NCBI GenBank assembly: GCA_021927905.1
Contig: BLLK01000051.1
Span: 1,488,001-1,552,000 of the forward strand
Origin: Chaetoceros tenuissimus
Taxonomy: Eukaryota > Bacillariophyta > Thalassiosirophyceae > Chaetocerotales > Chaetocerotaceae
DNA: 64,000 nucleotides
Direction: 5' to 3'
The position numbers and the translations under genes were made by a program. Under the pieces are notes generated by a model. The model searched no databases. It was not told where the DNA came from and was given only the letters and a program-made list of their open reading frames with translations. Numbering within the stretch: the first letter of the stretch is position 1; each line of letters starts with the position of its first letter. Positions 10,665-21,794 of the stretch are shown here, piece by piece.

Positions 10665-11834
10665 ATGGATGAATTTCGACTTTTTCGCAAAGAAGACTTG
10701 GAGAATTTCCAAAAAGCAATGCTAGGGTTAGATGAGGAAGACAATTCTTCAGATGTATCAGAAACAATACATACATGCTTAGAGAAGTCTGATGAAGTGG
10801 AAAAGATGAATCTTGAGGCGGCTTCTTTCCTTAAGAACGACAAGGATAAAGAAGAAAATAGAGTTCAATTTGAAATGCAGAGCCAAAACTGTTATGAAAG
10901 GACAACATTCGAGAGGATTCATAATGATTTGGAGCCAATCAACGTTGATATGTTGAGCATTAAACAGGAAATAGCTATTCCTCCACAAGAGGAGCTAGAA
11001 AGAATTCGAAGAAGCTCTTTTGGTTCTCAGGCACAAGAAGAAATGTTTAGAAGAAAAGAAGATCAAGGTTTGAAGACGGTATACAATAATCATATAAGAC
11101 CGCAGCATAATGATGTGCTTTCTGGTAGAATACCTGGGATCCCAACTCATCCTGGAAACGACTACTATCGACACCTAGTCAAATTGAACAAAGTCAACTA
11201 CATCACTTCATCTTCATCTGAAAAGAAAAACATCATTAGTTTCATCATGAATAAAATACTCAATAAGCGTCCTTCTGGACGTTTCTTGAAAGCTTCCTCA
11301 GAAGATAGGAAGATAACTTACACTGCGATGAGTGCTGCAGAAGTAAAGAGAAAGATAGGACAGGCTCTTCGAGAGAATGCGCCACGTTTGAGAAAGGAAA
11401 TAATGCAAAGAGCCAAGACTACGAAAAGTCAATTTGAGAAGAGGCACTCTCCATCTAATTATTTGATGCCATCTCAATCTATCCCTTCTTCTCGACATCC
11501 TGCTTCGAATACTGGTCTTCAGTATGATATGAGAAAAGTTTCTCTTTTAAGGGATACAGCTACAAAGCAAGTAGCTCAGACGCGGAATTATACTACTTAT
11601 ACTGCTCCCACTAATAGAACTCATTTCCCTTACAATCTTCTGAATGGTGTTTCAGATATGCATATTTGGGATCAGGAGAGTAATTTGGATGAAAAACCTG
11701 CCAGTGGTGATATCAACACAAAGTCGGATGGAAGAGGTTCCTTTTCGAGACACACAGCAGCAGTTAGAGTTTATGGCGACAGTCAGAAAACAGAGGTATT
11801 CAAAAAGTTTGATGAAGAACCATCCGACGATTAA
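10665..11834 (+). CDS. Unknown charged protein, 389 residues
   Basis: I do not recognise this protein. It is a single open exon starting at ATG 10665 with MDEFRLFRKEDLENFQKAML. Residues 1-130 are acidic and Glu/Lys-rich with helical, coiled-coil-like character. A central segment (about 160-200) carries RPQHNDVLSGRIPGIPTHPG and DYYRHLVKLNKVNYITSSS, which resembles short conserved blocks in diatom proteins that read NDVLSGRG...HPGNxxFR and come from a widespread diatom family near HSF and DUF6824-type proteins. That assignment is tentative. The rest is basic and low complexity. No membrane segment or signal peptide is seen. Confidence 0.6.
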   Translation: MDEFRLFRKEDLENFQKAMLGLDEEDNSSDVSETIHTCLEKSDEVEKMNLEAASFLKNDKDKEENRVQFEMQSQNCYERTTFERIHNDLEPINVDMLSIKQEIAIPPQEELERIRRSSFGSQAQEEMFRRKEDQGLKTVYNNHIRPQHNDVLSGRIPGIPTHPGNDYYRHLVKLNKVNYITSSSSEKKNIISFIMNKILNKRPSGRFLKASSEDRKITYTAMSAAEVKRKIGQALRENAPRLRKEIMQRAKTTKSQFEKRHSPSNYLMPSQSIPSSRHPASNTGLQYDMRKVSLLRDTATKQVAQTRNYTTYTAPTNRTHFPYNLLNGVSDMHIWDQESNLDEKPASGDINTKSDGRGSFSRHTAAVRVYGDSQKTEVFKKFDEEPSDD

Positions 11835-12250
11835 TTGAAGAATTCATTTACAGGGAATGCAAACGTAGGAGAGTACCACCGTCATCAAAATGATAGAACT
11901 GAAAAGAAATTAGAACAATGGCAACCTATAGAATAACTTTTAGAATAAATATGATTTAAATGAAAAACTTGCAATTTGTTGGAAAAAATCTATACATGTC
12001 CTTGGAAAAGCAACCAAATAATACGTAAATATCGTCATTGGAATACGAGGAGTCGGAAAATATCTTATATTTTGGTGCTCAGAACCTATTCTTAGAGAAA
12101 CAACACACAACACATAACATGCTTCCACTTGCAAAAAAACATGAGAAATGTGAGAAAACACATTTCAATTCGTATAGTTATTATTGGTCTAGTCCTTTTT
12201 GCTTTCATGACCATTCACACAAGGTTATAAGAAGAGTAGTTTTTACAATA
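11835..12250. other. Intergenic/leader of kinase gene
   Basis: The kinase frame is open from 12038, with an upstream ATG at 12119 giving a 44-residue extension. I see no other feature. Confidence 0.35.
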
Positions 12251-13606
12251 ATGAGATCAATTGCATCGCGACATGCTGCTCCAAAGTCGGGAGAAAAGCT
12301 TCATACCAAAAATGACGACATGATGACGACTAGCAAGAATAGTAGACCAACAAGGAGCGATAAGAAACAAAAAGGAGGACCATTAAGACAGCTCCAACTA
12401 CTTCGAATCAAATGGAACTTACTCAAAACGAAGCAGAAACTCATCATGATTATTGCTGTAACTTGCTTTCATATATTTTTCGTCTACAATCTTCAAGTAT
12501 CCTTTATTTCAACTAGTAGGATACGTCAGCACCCTAGAATCCTTTATTTGCATACAATTGAAAACAAACGATATCAAGTACATAAACATTTCCACTTGGA
12601 TAAATATCCTCATCAAAAAGTGGAAGATGAGTGGGCCTACAATGCAGATATAGATCATGGATATGAGGAGTTTGAAGAGGAAGATTGCAAAGCTATGCAC
12701 CAATGGCAAGTTGAGAGTTATCCTTCATGCAATTTAATTCATGAGACGGATATGTTAAGCTACACATATATTACATCTGGAGGATATAGAGACGTATGGT
12801 ATACACATGACAATGATGGGTCTAGATATGTTGTTAAAAGTTTAGTGTGGGATGGGAGTGATTTTAGGGTAAGAGATAAGGAAAGACATCGTCGAGATGC
12901 GAATGCTTATTCCATGTTACAAAGTTCAGATCATGTCATGAATATATATGGATACTGTGTCAATGGTGCCGTCTTTGACTATGCAAATCAAGGAACTTTG
13001 GAAAATGCATTAAGACGAGAAGAGGATCATCCACAATGGACTTCCGATGAAAAATTATTGTATGCGTGGCAAGTTATGAAAGCGTTGGCAGATCTACATG
13101 GCATTGGGAATATACATGACTCAGCAGCAATCTCACATACAGATATGGCAGCAGATCAATATCTTTGGTTTGATGGAAAGTTTAGGCTGAATGATTTCAA
13201 CCGTGCACGTTTCATTCGTTGGGATACAAAGAAACAAGAAGCTTGTCCTTTTTACATCGGAGCTGCTCCAGGAAAGCATCGCTCGCCTGAAGAATATCAA
13301 GAAGATTTACCACTAACAGAAAAGATTGATGTATACTCGGCGGGAAATATATTGTGGCAGATTCTAGTAGGATCTGAAGAAATACCACTTGCAAAAAGGT
13401 CAAAAGATGCAAAGAAGCAGATCATTGCAGGTGATGTACACATTTCTGAAGAAAGCTTGAAAAGAAAACTGGATGACAAAGAGAAAGCAATTTTGAATGC
13501 CAAAGAAATGTGTCATATCTATGCACCAAAGAAGAGAAAGACTGCTGCAGAACTTGAAAAATATTTGCGCTCGAAACTTGAAAAGTTTGGTATAGAATAT
13601 ACATGA
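12251..13606 (+). CDS. Type II membrane protein kinase-like protein
   Basis: A kinase-fold protein probably anchored in the secretory pathway. With the ATG at 12251 it has about 451 residues. A basic N-terminus precedes a single helix (LIMIIAVTCFHIFFVYNLQV, near residues 63-83). The kinase domain starts with a Gly-rich loop-like TSGGYRDVW, the Lys in YVVKSLVW, a Glu-bearing helix region, the catalytic-loop-like SHTDMAADQYLW (HTD for HRD, Gln in place of the usual Asn) and NDFNRA in place of DFG. APE-like HRSPEEYQ and DVYSAGNILWQILVG follow. Key Lys and both Asp are present, so activity is possible despite the changed motifs. Luminal kinases of the FAM20/POMK kind also deviate this way, but I see no specific match. 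An ATG at 12119 is an alternative start. Confidence 0.75.
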   Translation: MRSIASRHAAPKSGEKLHTKNDDMMTTSKNSRPTRSDKKQKGGPLRQLQLLRIKWNLLKTKQKLIMIIAVTCFHIFFVYNLQVSFISTSRIRQHPRILYLHTIENKRYQVHKHFHLDKYPHQKVEDEWAYNADIDHGYEEFEEEDCKAMHQWQVESYPSCNLIHETDMLSYTYITSGGYRDVWYTHDNDGSRYVVKSLVWDGSDFRVRDKERHRRDANAYSMLQSSDHVMNIYGYCVNGAVFDYANQGTLENALRREEDHPQWTSDEKLLYAWQVMKALADLHGIGNIHDSAAISHTDMAADQYLWFDGKFRLNDFNRARFIRWDTKKQEACPFYIGAAPGKHRSPEEYQEDLPLTEKIDVYSAGNILWQILVGSEEIPLAKRSKDAKKQIIAGDVHISEESLKRKLDDKEKAILNAKEMCHIYAPKKRKTAAELEKYLRSKLEKFGIEYT

Positions 13607-14047
13607 ATAAGTCTTTTTCAGATATGTTGAAGCTATTCTATGTTGAAGCTATTCTATGTTGGAAAATATCATTTCTTATGAAGGTGATGCAACTGTCAAA
13701 AGTAGACACAGCTCGAACTTCGTAATTCATTTCATATTGATTTGTTGCTTTTGTATTTGCTATGTTGTCTCTTTGTTGTAAATTCAATATTTCATATATC
13801 TTTTTAGTAAATTACTATCTTAAATTAGTTGTAAAGTATCCAAGTAAGACAAAACAAACATCATTTCATACAAAAAAGAGAGGAAGCTCAAACAAAACTC
13901 TCATGTGGAAGTACTGCAGAAATGAGAGAGGTGCACGCGAAACAAAATAGAGAATAGAGAACAAAGAGGTTGATAGGGACTTTATGTTGAAACATTTGAC
14001 TGTGAAATAAAACTAATCTCAATCTAATTTGTGAATACATTGAAACT
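13607..14047. other. Intergenic; short 20-bp tandem duplication
   Basis: A GTTGAAGCTATTCTATGTTG unit is repeated twice near 13625-13664. The rest is AT-rich, the 3' side of the kinase gene and the promoter side of the receptor gene. I see nothing else. Confidence 0.4.
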
Positions 14048-15982
14048 ATGTTGACATCACGGCTGCTTTTGATTACCCTTCATTTGCTTGCAGCAAGGCG
14101 ATCCTTTTCTCAAGAGACCTTGATCCCTAATTCTTCACTTCTAGTGGAAGAATATGATAGTAGTGTCTCCCATAGACAAAACTTTTGCCAAGAGAATTCA
14201 GATGTCCAATCTGGTGCTGTTGAGCTACGTGATGCTTTAGTAGGCCGTGCATTGAATGTAGGAATTGTGCTAGAAAGCGCTTTTGTCAATTATGTGAACG
14301 GGACAGAAGGAATCAATGGATCTAAACCGGGAGTAATGATTATTATATGGGATGAGCTAGCAAAGAGAGCTGGGTTTAGCTGGAGAGATTCATTTGCATT
14401 TGTGAATACTCCTTCAGGTGATAAGGATTGGACTGATCTTTTGCTTTGGAGTATTGATGCATTTGATGTGAGTCTCGATTGGTGGTATCGTAAGTAACAT
14501 TATGACCTAAGATTTTATTCAAGATGATGTTAGAAAAGAACTCACCTGTTTTTCATATAGCTACTACTGAAAGAGATAATGAAGGAGCAATTTTCCCCGA
14601 GGGGTGGTACGATGGTGATATGATTATTATTGCGAAAGCGGATGATGAGGTTTCTGATAGCTTTTCATTCATGTCATGGGCTCTGCCATTCACAACAAAT
14701 GTATGGATGTTGATGTTATTTACTCTAGTAGTAAGTGGAGTTGTCGCCTACTGGTTGGAAGGAAAAGCTGGAAGAAAGCAACTTGCAGCAGATGCACCTT
14801 TTAGAGGATCTATGATTTGTAAGTAGTACGATGTCCATGTGATCATTTGCATTCAGTTATAGCTAATGCAATTTCAATACTGTAGCTGCAGCAACGTCCT
14901 ATGTTTACAAATCCTTTATTGTTGTCACTGGCCACACCGAAATTCAGCCAAGATCGCACTCTGGACAATTGGTAGCTTTCTCTCTTGCTTTCTTTTTTAT
15001 GCTCTTGTTTTCTGCGTACACTGCGAATCTTGCCAGTTTCTTGGTAGTGCAGCAGAACGCACGTGCAACTGAAGTGAATACAGTGAAAGATATAGTAGGA
15101 TTGGGCAAGATTATGTGCGTTTACAAAGGAGGCGGTGTGGAATCAGAAATTTTGAAACTTTACCCAAATGCAAAATTCGCTGAAATAGATTCTGCCGATG
15201 ATGACGATGTTCTTATTGCTCTACAAGATGATAAATGTGACTATGCAGTAGTTGGACTAACGGCTTGGGAATCAGCCAGACGCAAAGAGTCTGTGAATAA
15301 GGATTGTAATCTTCAACGTATTGGCCGTACTTTCCAAGAACTAGATGCATCCTTTTCATTACGTTCTGATGCAGGGGTTTTATGTACCTCATTGGTTCGC
15401 GATGTCTTGAATATTCATTTGAAAGAAATGAAGGACGAACTTTCAAACGAGAAAGATTTCATTGAGAACGCATGGGAAACATACTTTATTTCAAAAGGTG
15501 ATATTACTGATGCTTCTTGTTCTGCGGATGAATCCGCAAGTGATTCCAATTTGAATGAAAACTCTGATACTCTCAATCTTACCAATTTGGGAGGCATATT
15601 TGTATTTCATTTCTTATTTCTAGGTCTTGCCATTATTATTGGTATGACTGGACATCTCTATGGAAAAGAAAGGAGAAATAATAAAGGCGATGATCATTTT
15701 CGAGCTACTGTTGACCCAAGAAAAAAACTGAGCAAAAGCTACATTGACAATCTACATAGTAATACAAGAAGCGACATAGATTCACTGAATCAAAGAGTTA
15801 CGAATGTCAGTGAGTTGTCTAGATATGTGGATGATCGAATTGATGCGCTTGCCGCCAGCGTTGAAGACAATATGAAGGAACTTTCTGAGATGATGTCGCT
15901 GATACTACATCAGCAGAATCAGCAGAACAACATTCGTCCGGTTGGCACTGTTGAAAACAACAACTGTGAAATAAGCTGTTGA
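14048..15982 (+). CDS. Ionotropic glutamate receptor-like channel
   Basis: A ligand-gated ion channel homologue of 607 residues. Exons are 14048-14489, 14534-14818 and 14886-15982, with introns of 44 and 67 nt. Phases match throughout. A signal peptide (LLLITLHLLAARRSFS) is followed by ligand-binding half S1 without an amino-terminal domain, containing DVSLDWWY and FPEGWYDGDMIIIAK. Then come helix M1 (NVWMLMLFTLVVSGVVAYWL), pore loop FRGSMISAATSYVYKSF, helix M3 with the signature FSAYTANLASFLV (family SYTANLAAF), half S2, and M4 (GGIFVFHFLFLGLAIIIG). The cytoplasmic tail is coiled-coil-like. The SYTANLAAF-type motif and pore loop make the family clear. The ligand is unknown. The classical Arg of glutamate sites is not evident. 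The first splice uses acceptor TTAG at 14533, and other acceptors break the frame. Confidence 0.9.
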
Positions 15983-16483
15983 CTTCTTTCTACCGAAAGA
16001 TTGTAAATTTATTTAATAAAAAGAGTAAGATCATTGCATAAATAGATGGTTTATTATTATTATTGTTTTCGAAAAAGATGGAAAAGGGAAAAAAAGAAAA
16101 AAGGCAATAAGGCAAAAAAGAAAACATTTCTCGACTACCACTATCACCTAGTAAAAACTACGTTTGCTCTTTTCTCTATGAATATAGCACCTATTCAACT
16201 AAAAAGTGGTTCAATCTCTACCTACTATAATACTTTAGTGCTCGTAAATTAGAAAATACTCATTCAAACTTTGTAGAGAAAAGTATATGCAGAATATTCG
16301 AATATCGAATCCAATGAGGCCCTTTTGACATGAAATGACAAGGATCAAGAAAACGTATCTTTTCATCTCATTATCATCAATCTATCTCAACTATCAACCA
16401 CAAGCAAAACCAACTTTTACGAGTAGTCTCAGGCTTTTTGTTTTGTTCAGATAGAAGAACTAGTGTCATCATACCTAACAAGT
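15983..16483. other. Intergenic, A-rich stretch
   Basis: Holds an AATAAAA signal just after the channel stop (about 16013), a Lys-codon-like A-rich tract near 16078-16130, and the promoter side of the lipase gene. No gene is seen. Confidence 0.4.
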
Positions 16484-19400
16484 ATGGGTGAGTCGAGAGC
16501 AAAAGGTGAAATATACTACAATGAGGGCGATGAAGACCCTCAAGTAGTCTTACGTACAGCCTGACGTGACAAGTGAAAGTCGTTCTTTACCTTCTAATGT
16601 TGCTATAGAACAAGAAGTAGGTGATGTGCAGGAGGCGGAAGTATCTGATGTTATCAGTAATCTCGTTGATGATGCTGAAGAGACTGTACAAGAAGCTGGT
16701 GATCAGGGTCTCGATTCTCCTCCTGCTGTCGAAGAGAACCAAGAAGAAAGTACCTCGCTACTAGGTGTGCTTAAAGATCAAGTGATTGATGATGCCACTC
16801 TAGATGTCCCATCTAGTTTTCTTCGCGCCAATAGGGTATTTAAAATCAATAGAAAACAGCTTGCCATTGAGAGAAGGTCTAATGAAGAAGGAACCGATGA
16901 GTTTTTGGCAAAGGAGATCAACACTGGCAGTGCAGGCCTGTACTTGCTTCGAGGCATCTATACAGCTGTTGCGTTCCTTATGAGCGGATTCATGTTCAAC
17001 TTTTGCATTCAAGTTTTTCTTTATCTCTTTTTGGGCCTTGTAACTGAGCTTGGAGGTGTAGGAAGAGAGATAGATGATGCATTTACATTCCTTCCTTTTA
17101 TGGGGATTCTTCTTTCTATTCCAGTCTTCTTGATTGCCTTTGCAAACATGATGACACTAGAATACCTGGAACGGACACCACTTTACCAAAACTGCATTGA
17201 AGTGGAAAAGCGTGATTGTGGACTGGGTTGCCCTCTTGGTCTTTGTGGTAGTACCAATCCTCGTTGGTACTATTTCTCTCTTTGCAAATGTTGATGACTG
17301 GTGGAATAAGACCTTGCTAGCTTGGATGATCTGTGTCTTTTCGTACTTCCTTGCCTTTTCGATTTTCGCCATTTATCATGAAGTTAATGGATGTTACCAG
17401 CTTATTGAAGGGAAAATGATTGAAAAGTATGTAGAAACAGAAACGACATCGGTTAAGGAAAATTGGAACAGTAAAAACAAGGGCTGGAAACGTAGTTATT
17501 ATGACAAATGGAAGAAAGAGAATGGGTCATTTTGGAAAGTTTGCCGCAAAGCAATTTTAATCAAGATGCACTACACACTTGATAAAGTTGAGACTCTCGA
17601 TTACCTATCTTCAAACTATAATGAGAATGAAAATGCATACGAAAAGGATAAAGTACGCCATTGTCGTTGCTACTACCCAAAGTTATGTTACAAGCAAACT
17701 TCACCAAAGCGATACAATTCAATCAATGAGGTACAGCATCAAACTCCGTTCGTTACAAGAAACACCTGGAGCTTAGAAGAGATGTTTTGCCGTGATAGGA
17801 ATAAGAGACATGTCGCTGTCATAAAAGGAGATGCAACCGACTATGCGCTGACTCCAAATCAAATCAAAAGTAGTCTTGCATGTTACATTCTTGGTGTAGT
17901 ATTTGCAATTCTACTTTGTACAGGTTTCATGGTTTGGTTTGGTCTCTTTGATGCGCTTTCTAGCAGTAAGACCATGACGAAAAATAAAATTGTTGCAGGA
18001 ATTGTAGCTGCTTTCTTAATTATGGTAATTCTGTATTGTGTCTTTTTGGTAATCAAGGATCCTGTTAGAAAATACCGTTACCTCAAAAAGCAGGAGGAGG
18101 AAGATAGCGAGATACTTTATGAAGTCGTTGATCACTATAAAACTGCAGAGGCTAGTGATTTATTCTGTTGGTTTTGTTTCTTCTTACAGATACTCCTTTT
18201 CTTTGTTTTGCCGGTCGGTGCCATATTTCATAACTAAAATTATCCTCTAGGTGCATTTTTCATTTGTGTTTCATTGATAAGTGGTATAAGATGGTACGTC
18301 AACTCAACGAATTGTATCCAGAACTTTGGAACATACAAAAGCATGGAAATGGACAATAAGTATCAAGGTGACGAGAGTCATAATGCCAAAGATGAAAAAT
18401 GGAGAGGTAAGTCACTCATATCAATTTGTACCGCAGTCTAACATCATTTTCTCACCACAAAAATCCATTTCGAATTTAGAGGAACATCGTCTCGGTTTGA
18501 TCAATAGAGAAATATCTTCTGGAAGTAAGAACTTCTTTTGGCAGTGTGTCTTTCTTTTCTTCACGTTTGCATTTTGTGGTATTTGTGTCTTTGCAATAAA
18601 TACTGGAGAAGGAAAAGGGGCTGAAGCGAATACTCAAGGAAGTAAGTATCTCTCTTTCAATTCATGCACATACTGGCAACTACTCAAACATATACATTTC
18701 CAGAGACAGGCATTAAAAACAGATATAACTTTACACATACATGGGAATACAAAGATAGCGGTACTATGGAGTACCCTTCCTGCTCTATCGGTGAGAACTT
18801 TATCCCGCCTTCAAAGAACGAGACATCTCTAGTTGATTTCGCTTTTTTGAGTAAAATGGCATATAGAAGTGATGATAACGCTGAGAAAGATATGAAGGAA
18901 TGGTTTGGAAATGAGACCAAAATAGAGTACTTCACAAACATCTCTACCGTCATCAAAGAATTTGAAGATTCATACAAAGATCCATCAAACGTCGTCTATA
19001 AGTTGTTCGGCTTTCCAAATGAAATAGAACCGGAGAAAAGTGTAGCTATTCTTTCAATTAAAGGGACTGATAATGGTTGGGATATCCTAGCTGATGCTCA
19101 ACTTTGGGCTGGTGCTGCAATATCCCAATTTGTAAGAAGCCTGATCCCTCTAGGTAGTCTATTTACTCCGCTTCTGGAAGACCTCATTTGGTTTGTATCA
19201 CTAATTGAGTCAAAGAACTTGAGAAATCTTTCGTTTTATCAAAAGATCACTGCGTTGGTAAATCACTTAGATAAGAACACGACCTTTTTAGATAATGACA
19301 CAACCTTCAAACAGAAATACCCTAACCTCATTCTCACCGGCCATAGCCTAGGTAAGTATCTCTATGCTCTCATTTGTAGAGTCCACATGTAATGCTTGAA

Positions 19401-20224
19401 TTACTCAAACTTCTGTGTCTACTTGATTTATTATAGGTGGAGGACTTGGTAAGTATATCTATACTTTCATCCATAAAGTCAAACTTCAACTTTCCCTTTT
19501 TTCACTCTTCTTGTAAAGCCATGATTAGTGGCGCACAGACAAATAAAACTGTTATTGCTTTATCTGGACCGGTAAGATATTCTGCTTTTTTCGACAGTGT
19601 GTTATCATCAAACTTACTTATTCATGTTGGTATAGAATGCATTACTCTCCAGGAGAACGTTTGAGCCAGTGATTACTCCGGAAGCCCTCAAAAACTATAC
19701 ATTTAACATCGTTCCGGATAGGTAGGTTTATCTTCTAATCTGCTGTTTCCAACTTCTACAATCATCTTACTCACCCTTCGTTGTGATTCGATTTTAAAGA
19801 GATCCAGTCCCAAGGTAGGTCTATACTGTCGGTATATAATTATAATCTATTCTATTTTGCCTGATTTAACTCACTCTTGCTCTTATCCACATAAGAATTG
19901 ATGATCTCTCCAAGAACTTTCAAAGAATTCAATGCAGGACATCAGCGAACAATTTCATAGGTTGTCATTGTAAGTCTTTTAAACTTTGTTTTTATATTGT
20001 TGTGTGATCCAGTCTTTCGACTAACGCTACTTTTATTCTTCACCAAAGTTGGAGATCAATCCATTTGTGAACTTCTACTTTCTTGTGGATCTGAAGGAAG
20101 GCCAATCCCTTGTAATTGTATTGAGAAAGGTAGAGACAGTAATACAAGAGGAGATATCTTCTTTGAGAGGTTAACGCCAGTACCAGGAAACAATGATGAT
20201 AAGAACAGTACCTGCAGACAATAA
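16484..20224 (+). CDS. Polytopic class 3 lipase with micro-exons
   Basis: A membrane lipase of the diacylglycerol-lipase-like layout: about eight hydrophobic helices, then a lipase class 3 domain. Exons that keep phase are up to 18217, 18251-18406, 18480-18641, 18704-19351, 19437-19448 (12 nt), 19519-19571, 19636-19721, 19800-19814 (15 nt), 19896-19969 and 20049-20224. The nucleophile elbow GHSLGGGLA is assembled across two introns. ALSGP, FNIVPDRDPVPRIDDL with the acid Asp, and GCH with the His follow in family order. A Cys-rich end (CELLLSCGSEGRPIPCNC) closes the protein. Frame breaks appear near 16545 (acidic N-terminus MGESRAKGEIYY to PDVTSESRS) and near 17180-17205 (between LEYLERTPLYQ and KWKSVIVDWVALL). 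They may be indels or, less likely, tiny introns. The intron at 18218-18250 is only 33 nt. Substrate is inferred, not shown. Confidence 0.8.
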
Positions 20225-20535
20225 GAATTAGCCGCTAAGCTAATCACTGTGGAAAAGTATATATACGGAAAAAAGTCTCTAGACTGGGTATGAAGATGAG
20301 GTAAAAGGCGGAACATTGATAATTACAACGATTTCAGTTTCATCATGAAAGAGACAATATTATATAAGAGTTCTATTTAAACCTTCTATGAATATTCAAT
20401 CTATTTGCTAGCTAGGTATAATCATATGCATTTTCCTTTACTATATCCTTTCTACTTTTAAATTGGAAGCCTCTAGTCACTAGAATCTTTAAACATGGAT
20501 GAGAAGCTACAAGTCATATTTTGTCTGTACTTCTA
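20225..20535. other. Convergent 3' intergenic region
   Basis: Shared 3' side of the lipase and asparagine synthetase genes. It is AT-rich and no gene is visible. Confidence 0.4.
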
Positions 20536-21794
20536 TTACTGAGCCAAATGAACAATGCGATCAGGAATGAGATCCACACCCACCTCCTTGGCTTGTTTGT
20601 AATGAGCGTCATGCCACAATCCTACCTGTACTTCTCCAATATGCCCAGTTCTTAGCAACAGCATCAAGAGACGAGAGATTCCAAGACCACCTCCATAACT
20701 AAAGACAACGTCTTCATTAATCACGGCTTTCATGAAATCCAAGTTACGCTCATGACCAACTCCTCTATGCTCCAACTGTGCAATGAGACTATTCTTATCA
20801 ACACGAATACCCATGGAGCTAATCTCATGACGATACTCAGTCAAAGGATTATAGCAAATAACATCACCATTTAGATTCCAATCATCATAACCAGGACTTC
20901 GCACCTCCTCAGGCGCAGACCCATCCTTCATAGGCCATCCCATTCCAATGATGAAAATGGCTCCAAAATTTATCACAGCTGCATTCTCACGTTCATGAAT
21001 GTCCATGTCTGGAAACATGGCATGTAATTCCTCAGAAGTAATGAACGTAATTTCCTTTGGAAGACGCCAAGAAGCAGTTGGATGCCCTTCCAACAGAATT
21101 TCAGGATATTCTTGTAGAATCATATCCTCTGCATCCGTGACAATCTTCCAAATAGTCTTTACAAAATACTTGAGTTGTTCCACAGTACGTTGCTCCTTTG
21201 TGATATGTACTTCAAAATCCCATTGATCGGCAATGACAGAATGAGTCACATCCCCCTTGTATCCTTTGCGAATACTCGTACTATCACAATAAATACCAGT
21301 CCCAACTTCACATCCAAGACGAGTCAACATGATTCTCTTCCATTTGGCAAGAGATTGAACAACTTCACATTGCATTTCATATGGAGATGTCAGTTTTGCT
21401 TGTTGTTCTTTGGTCATTTTGATGCCTCGTGCAATGTCTTGATTGGGTACTGTGAATTTGACGGAAGATTTCGATTCTGTTCCATCAAGTTCATCATTAA
21501 CTCCTGTCCCTGTTTGAAATGCCATTGGCTAGAATTTAAAAGTGTGTGAGAAATGGTTGAATAATTCAAGAAATATATATCACAACTATCAAGAGAAGAA
21601 CTTACAGCAGCATGTTTGACAAGGTTCAAATCCGATTCAAGTCTCGCTTCTACAAATCGTTTAATGTCAGTCATTGCCCTTTGAATATCAAGTCTAGATA
21701 GTCTATGAGTAGAGTTTGCAATACGGTTGTATTCTTTCGGTAGAATACTGTCTGGCATGTATGTTTCGTTCTTGTTGTCGTTCTTTTTATTCAT
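20536..21794 (-). CDS. asnA: Aspartate-ammonia ligase (AsnA-type asparagine synthetase)
   Basis: ATP-dependent synthesis of asparagine from aspartate and ammonia, without glutamine. Exon 1 is 21606-21794 and exon 2 is 20536-21528, with a 77-nt phase-0 intron (GTAAGT...CTAG). The product has 393 residues against about 330 in bacteria. The extra length is a roughly 30-residue N-terminal extension (MNKKNDNKNETYMPDSILPK) and a few insertions. Family landmarks in order: FVEARLESDLNL, VVQSLAKWKR, DQWDFEV, INFGAIFIIGMGWPMKDG, SPGYDDWNLNGDVICYNP, ELxSSMGIRVD (here EISSMGIRVD), and SYGGGLGISRLLMLLLRTGHIGEVQ. It is related to the class II aminoacyl-tRNA synthetase fold. This enzyme is mainly bacterial, and is also known in trypanosomatids and some algae. 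No targeting peptide is evident, so it is probably cytosolic. Confidence 0.95.

Noticed and set aside
14468-14523. Alternative intron for the glutamate receptor (donor GTGAGT, acceptor CAAG)
   Set aside because: It keeps the frame but removes the conserved VSLDWWY segment of the S1 half, so the 14490-14533 intron is preferred.
16545-16560. 16-nt intron in the lipase N-terminus
   Set aside because: GTAGTCTTACGTACAG would restore frame, but no other intron here is below 33 nt. An indel is simpler.
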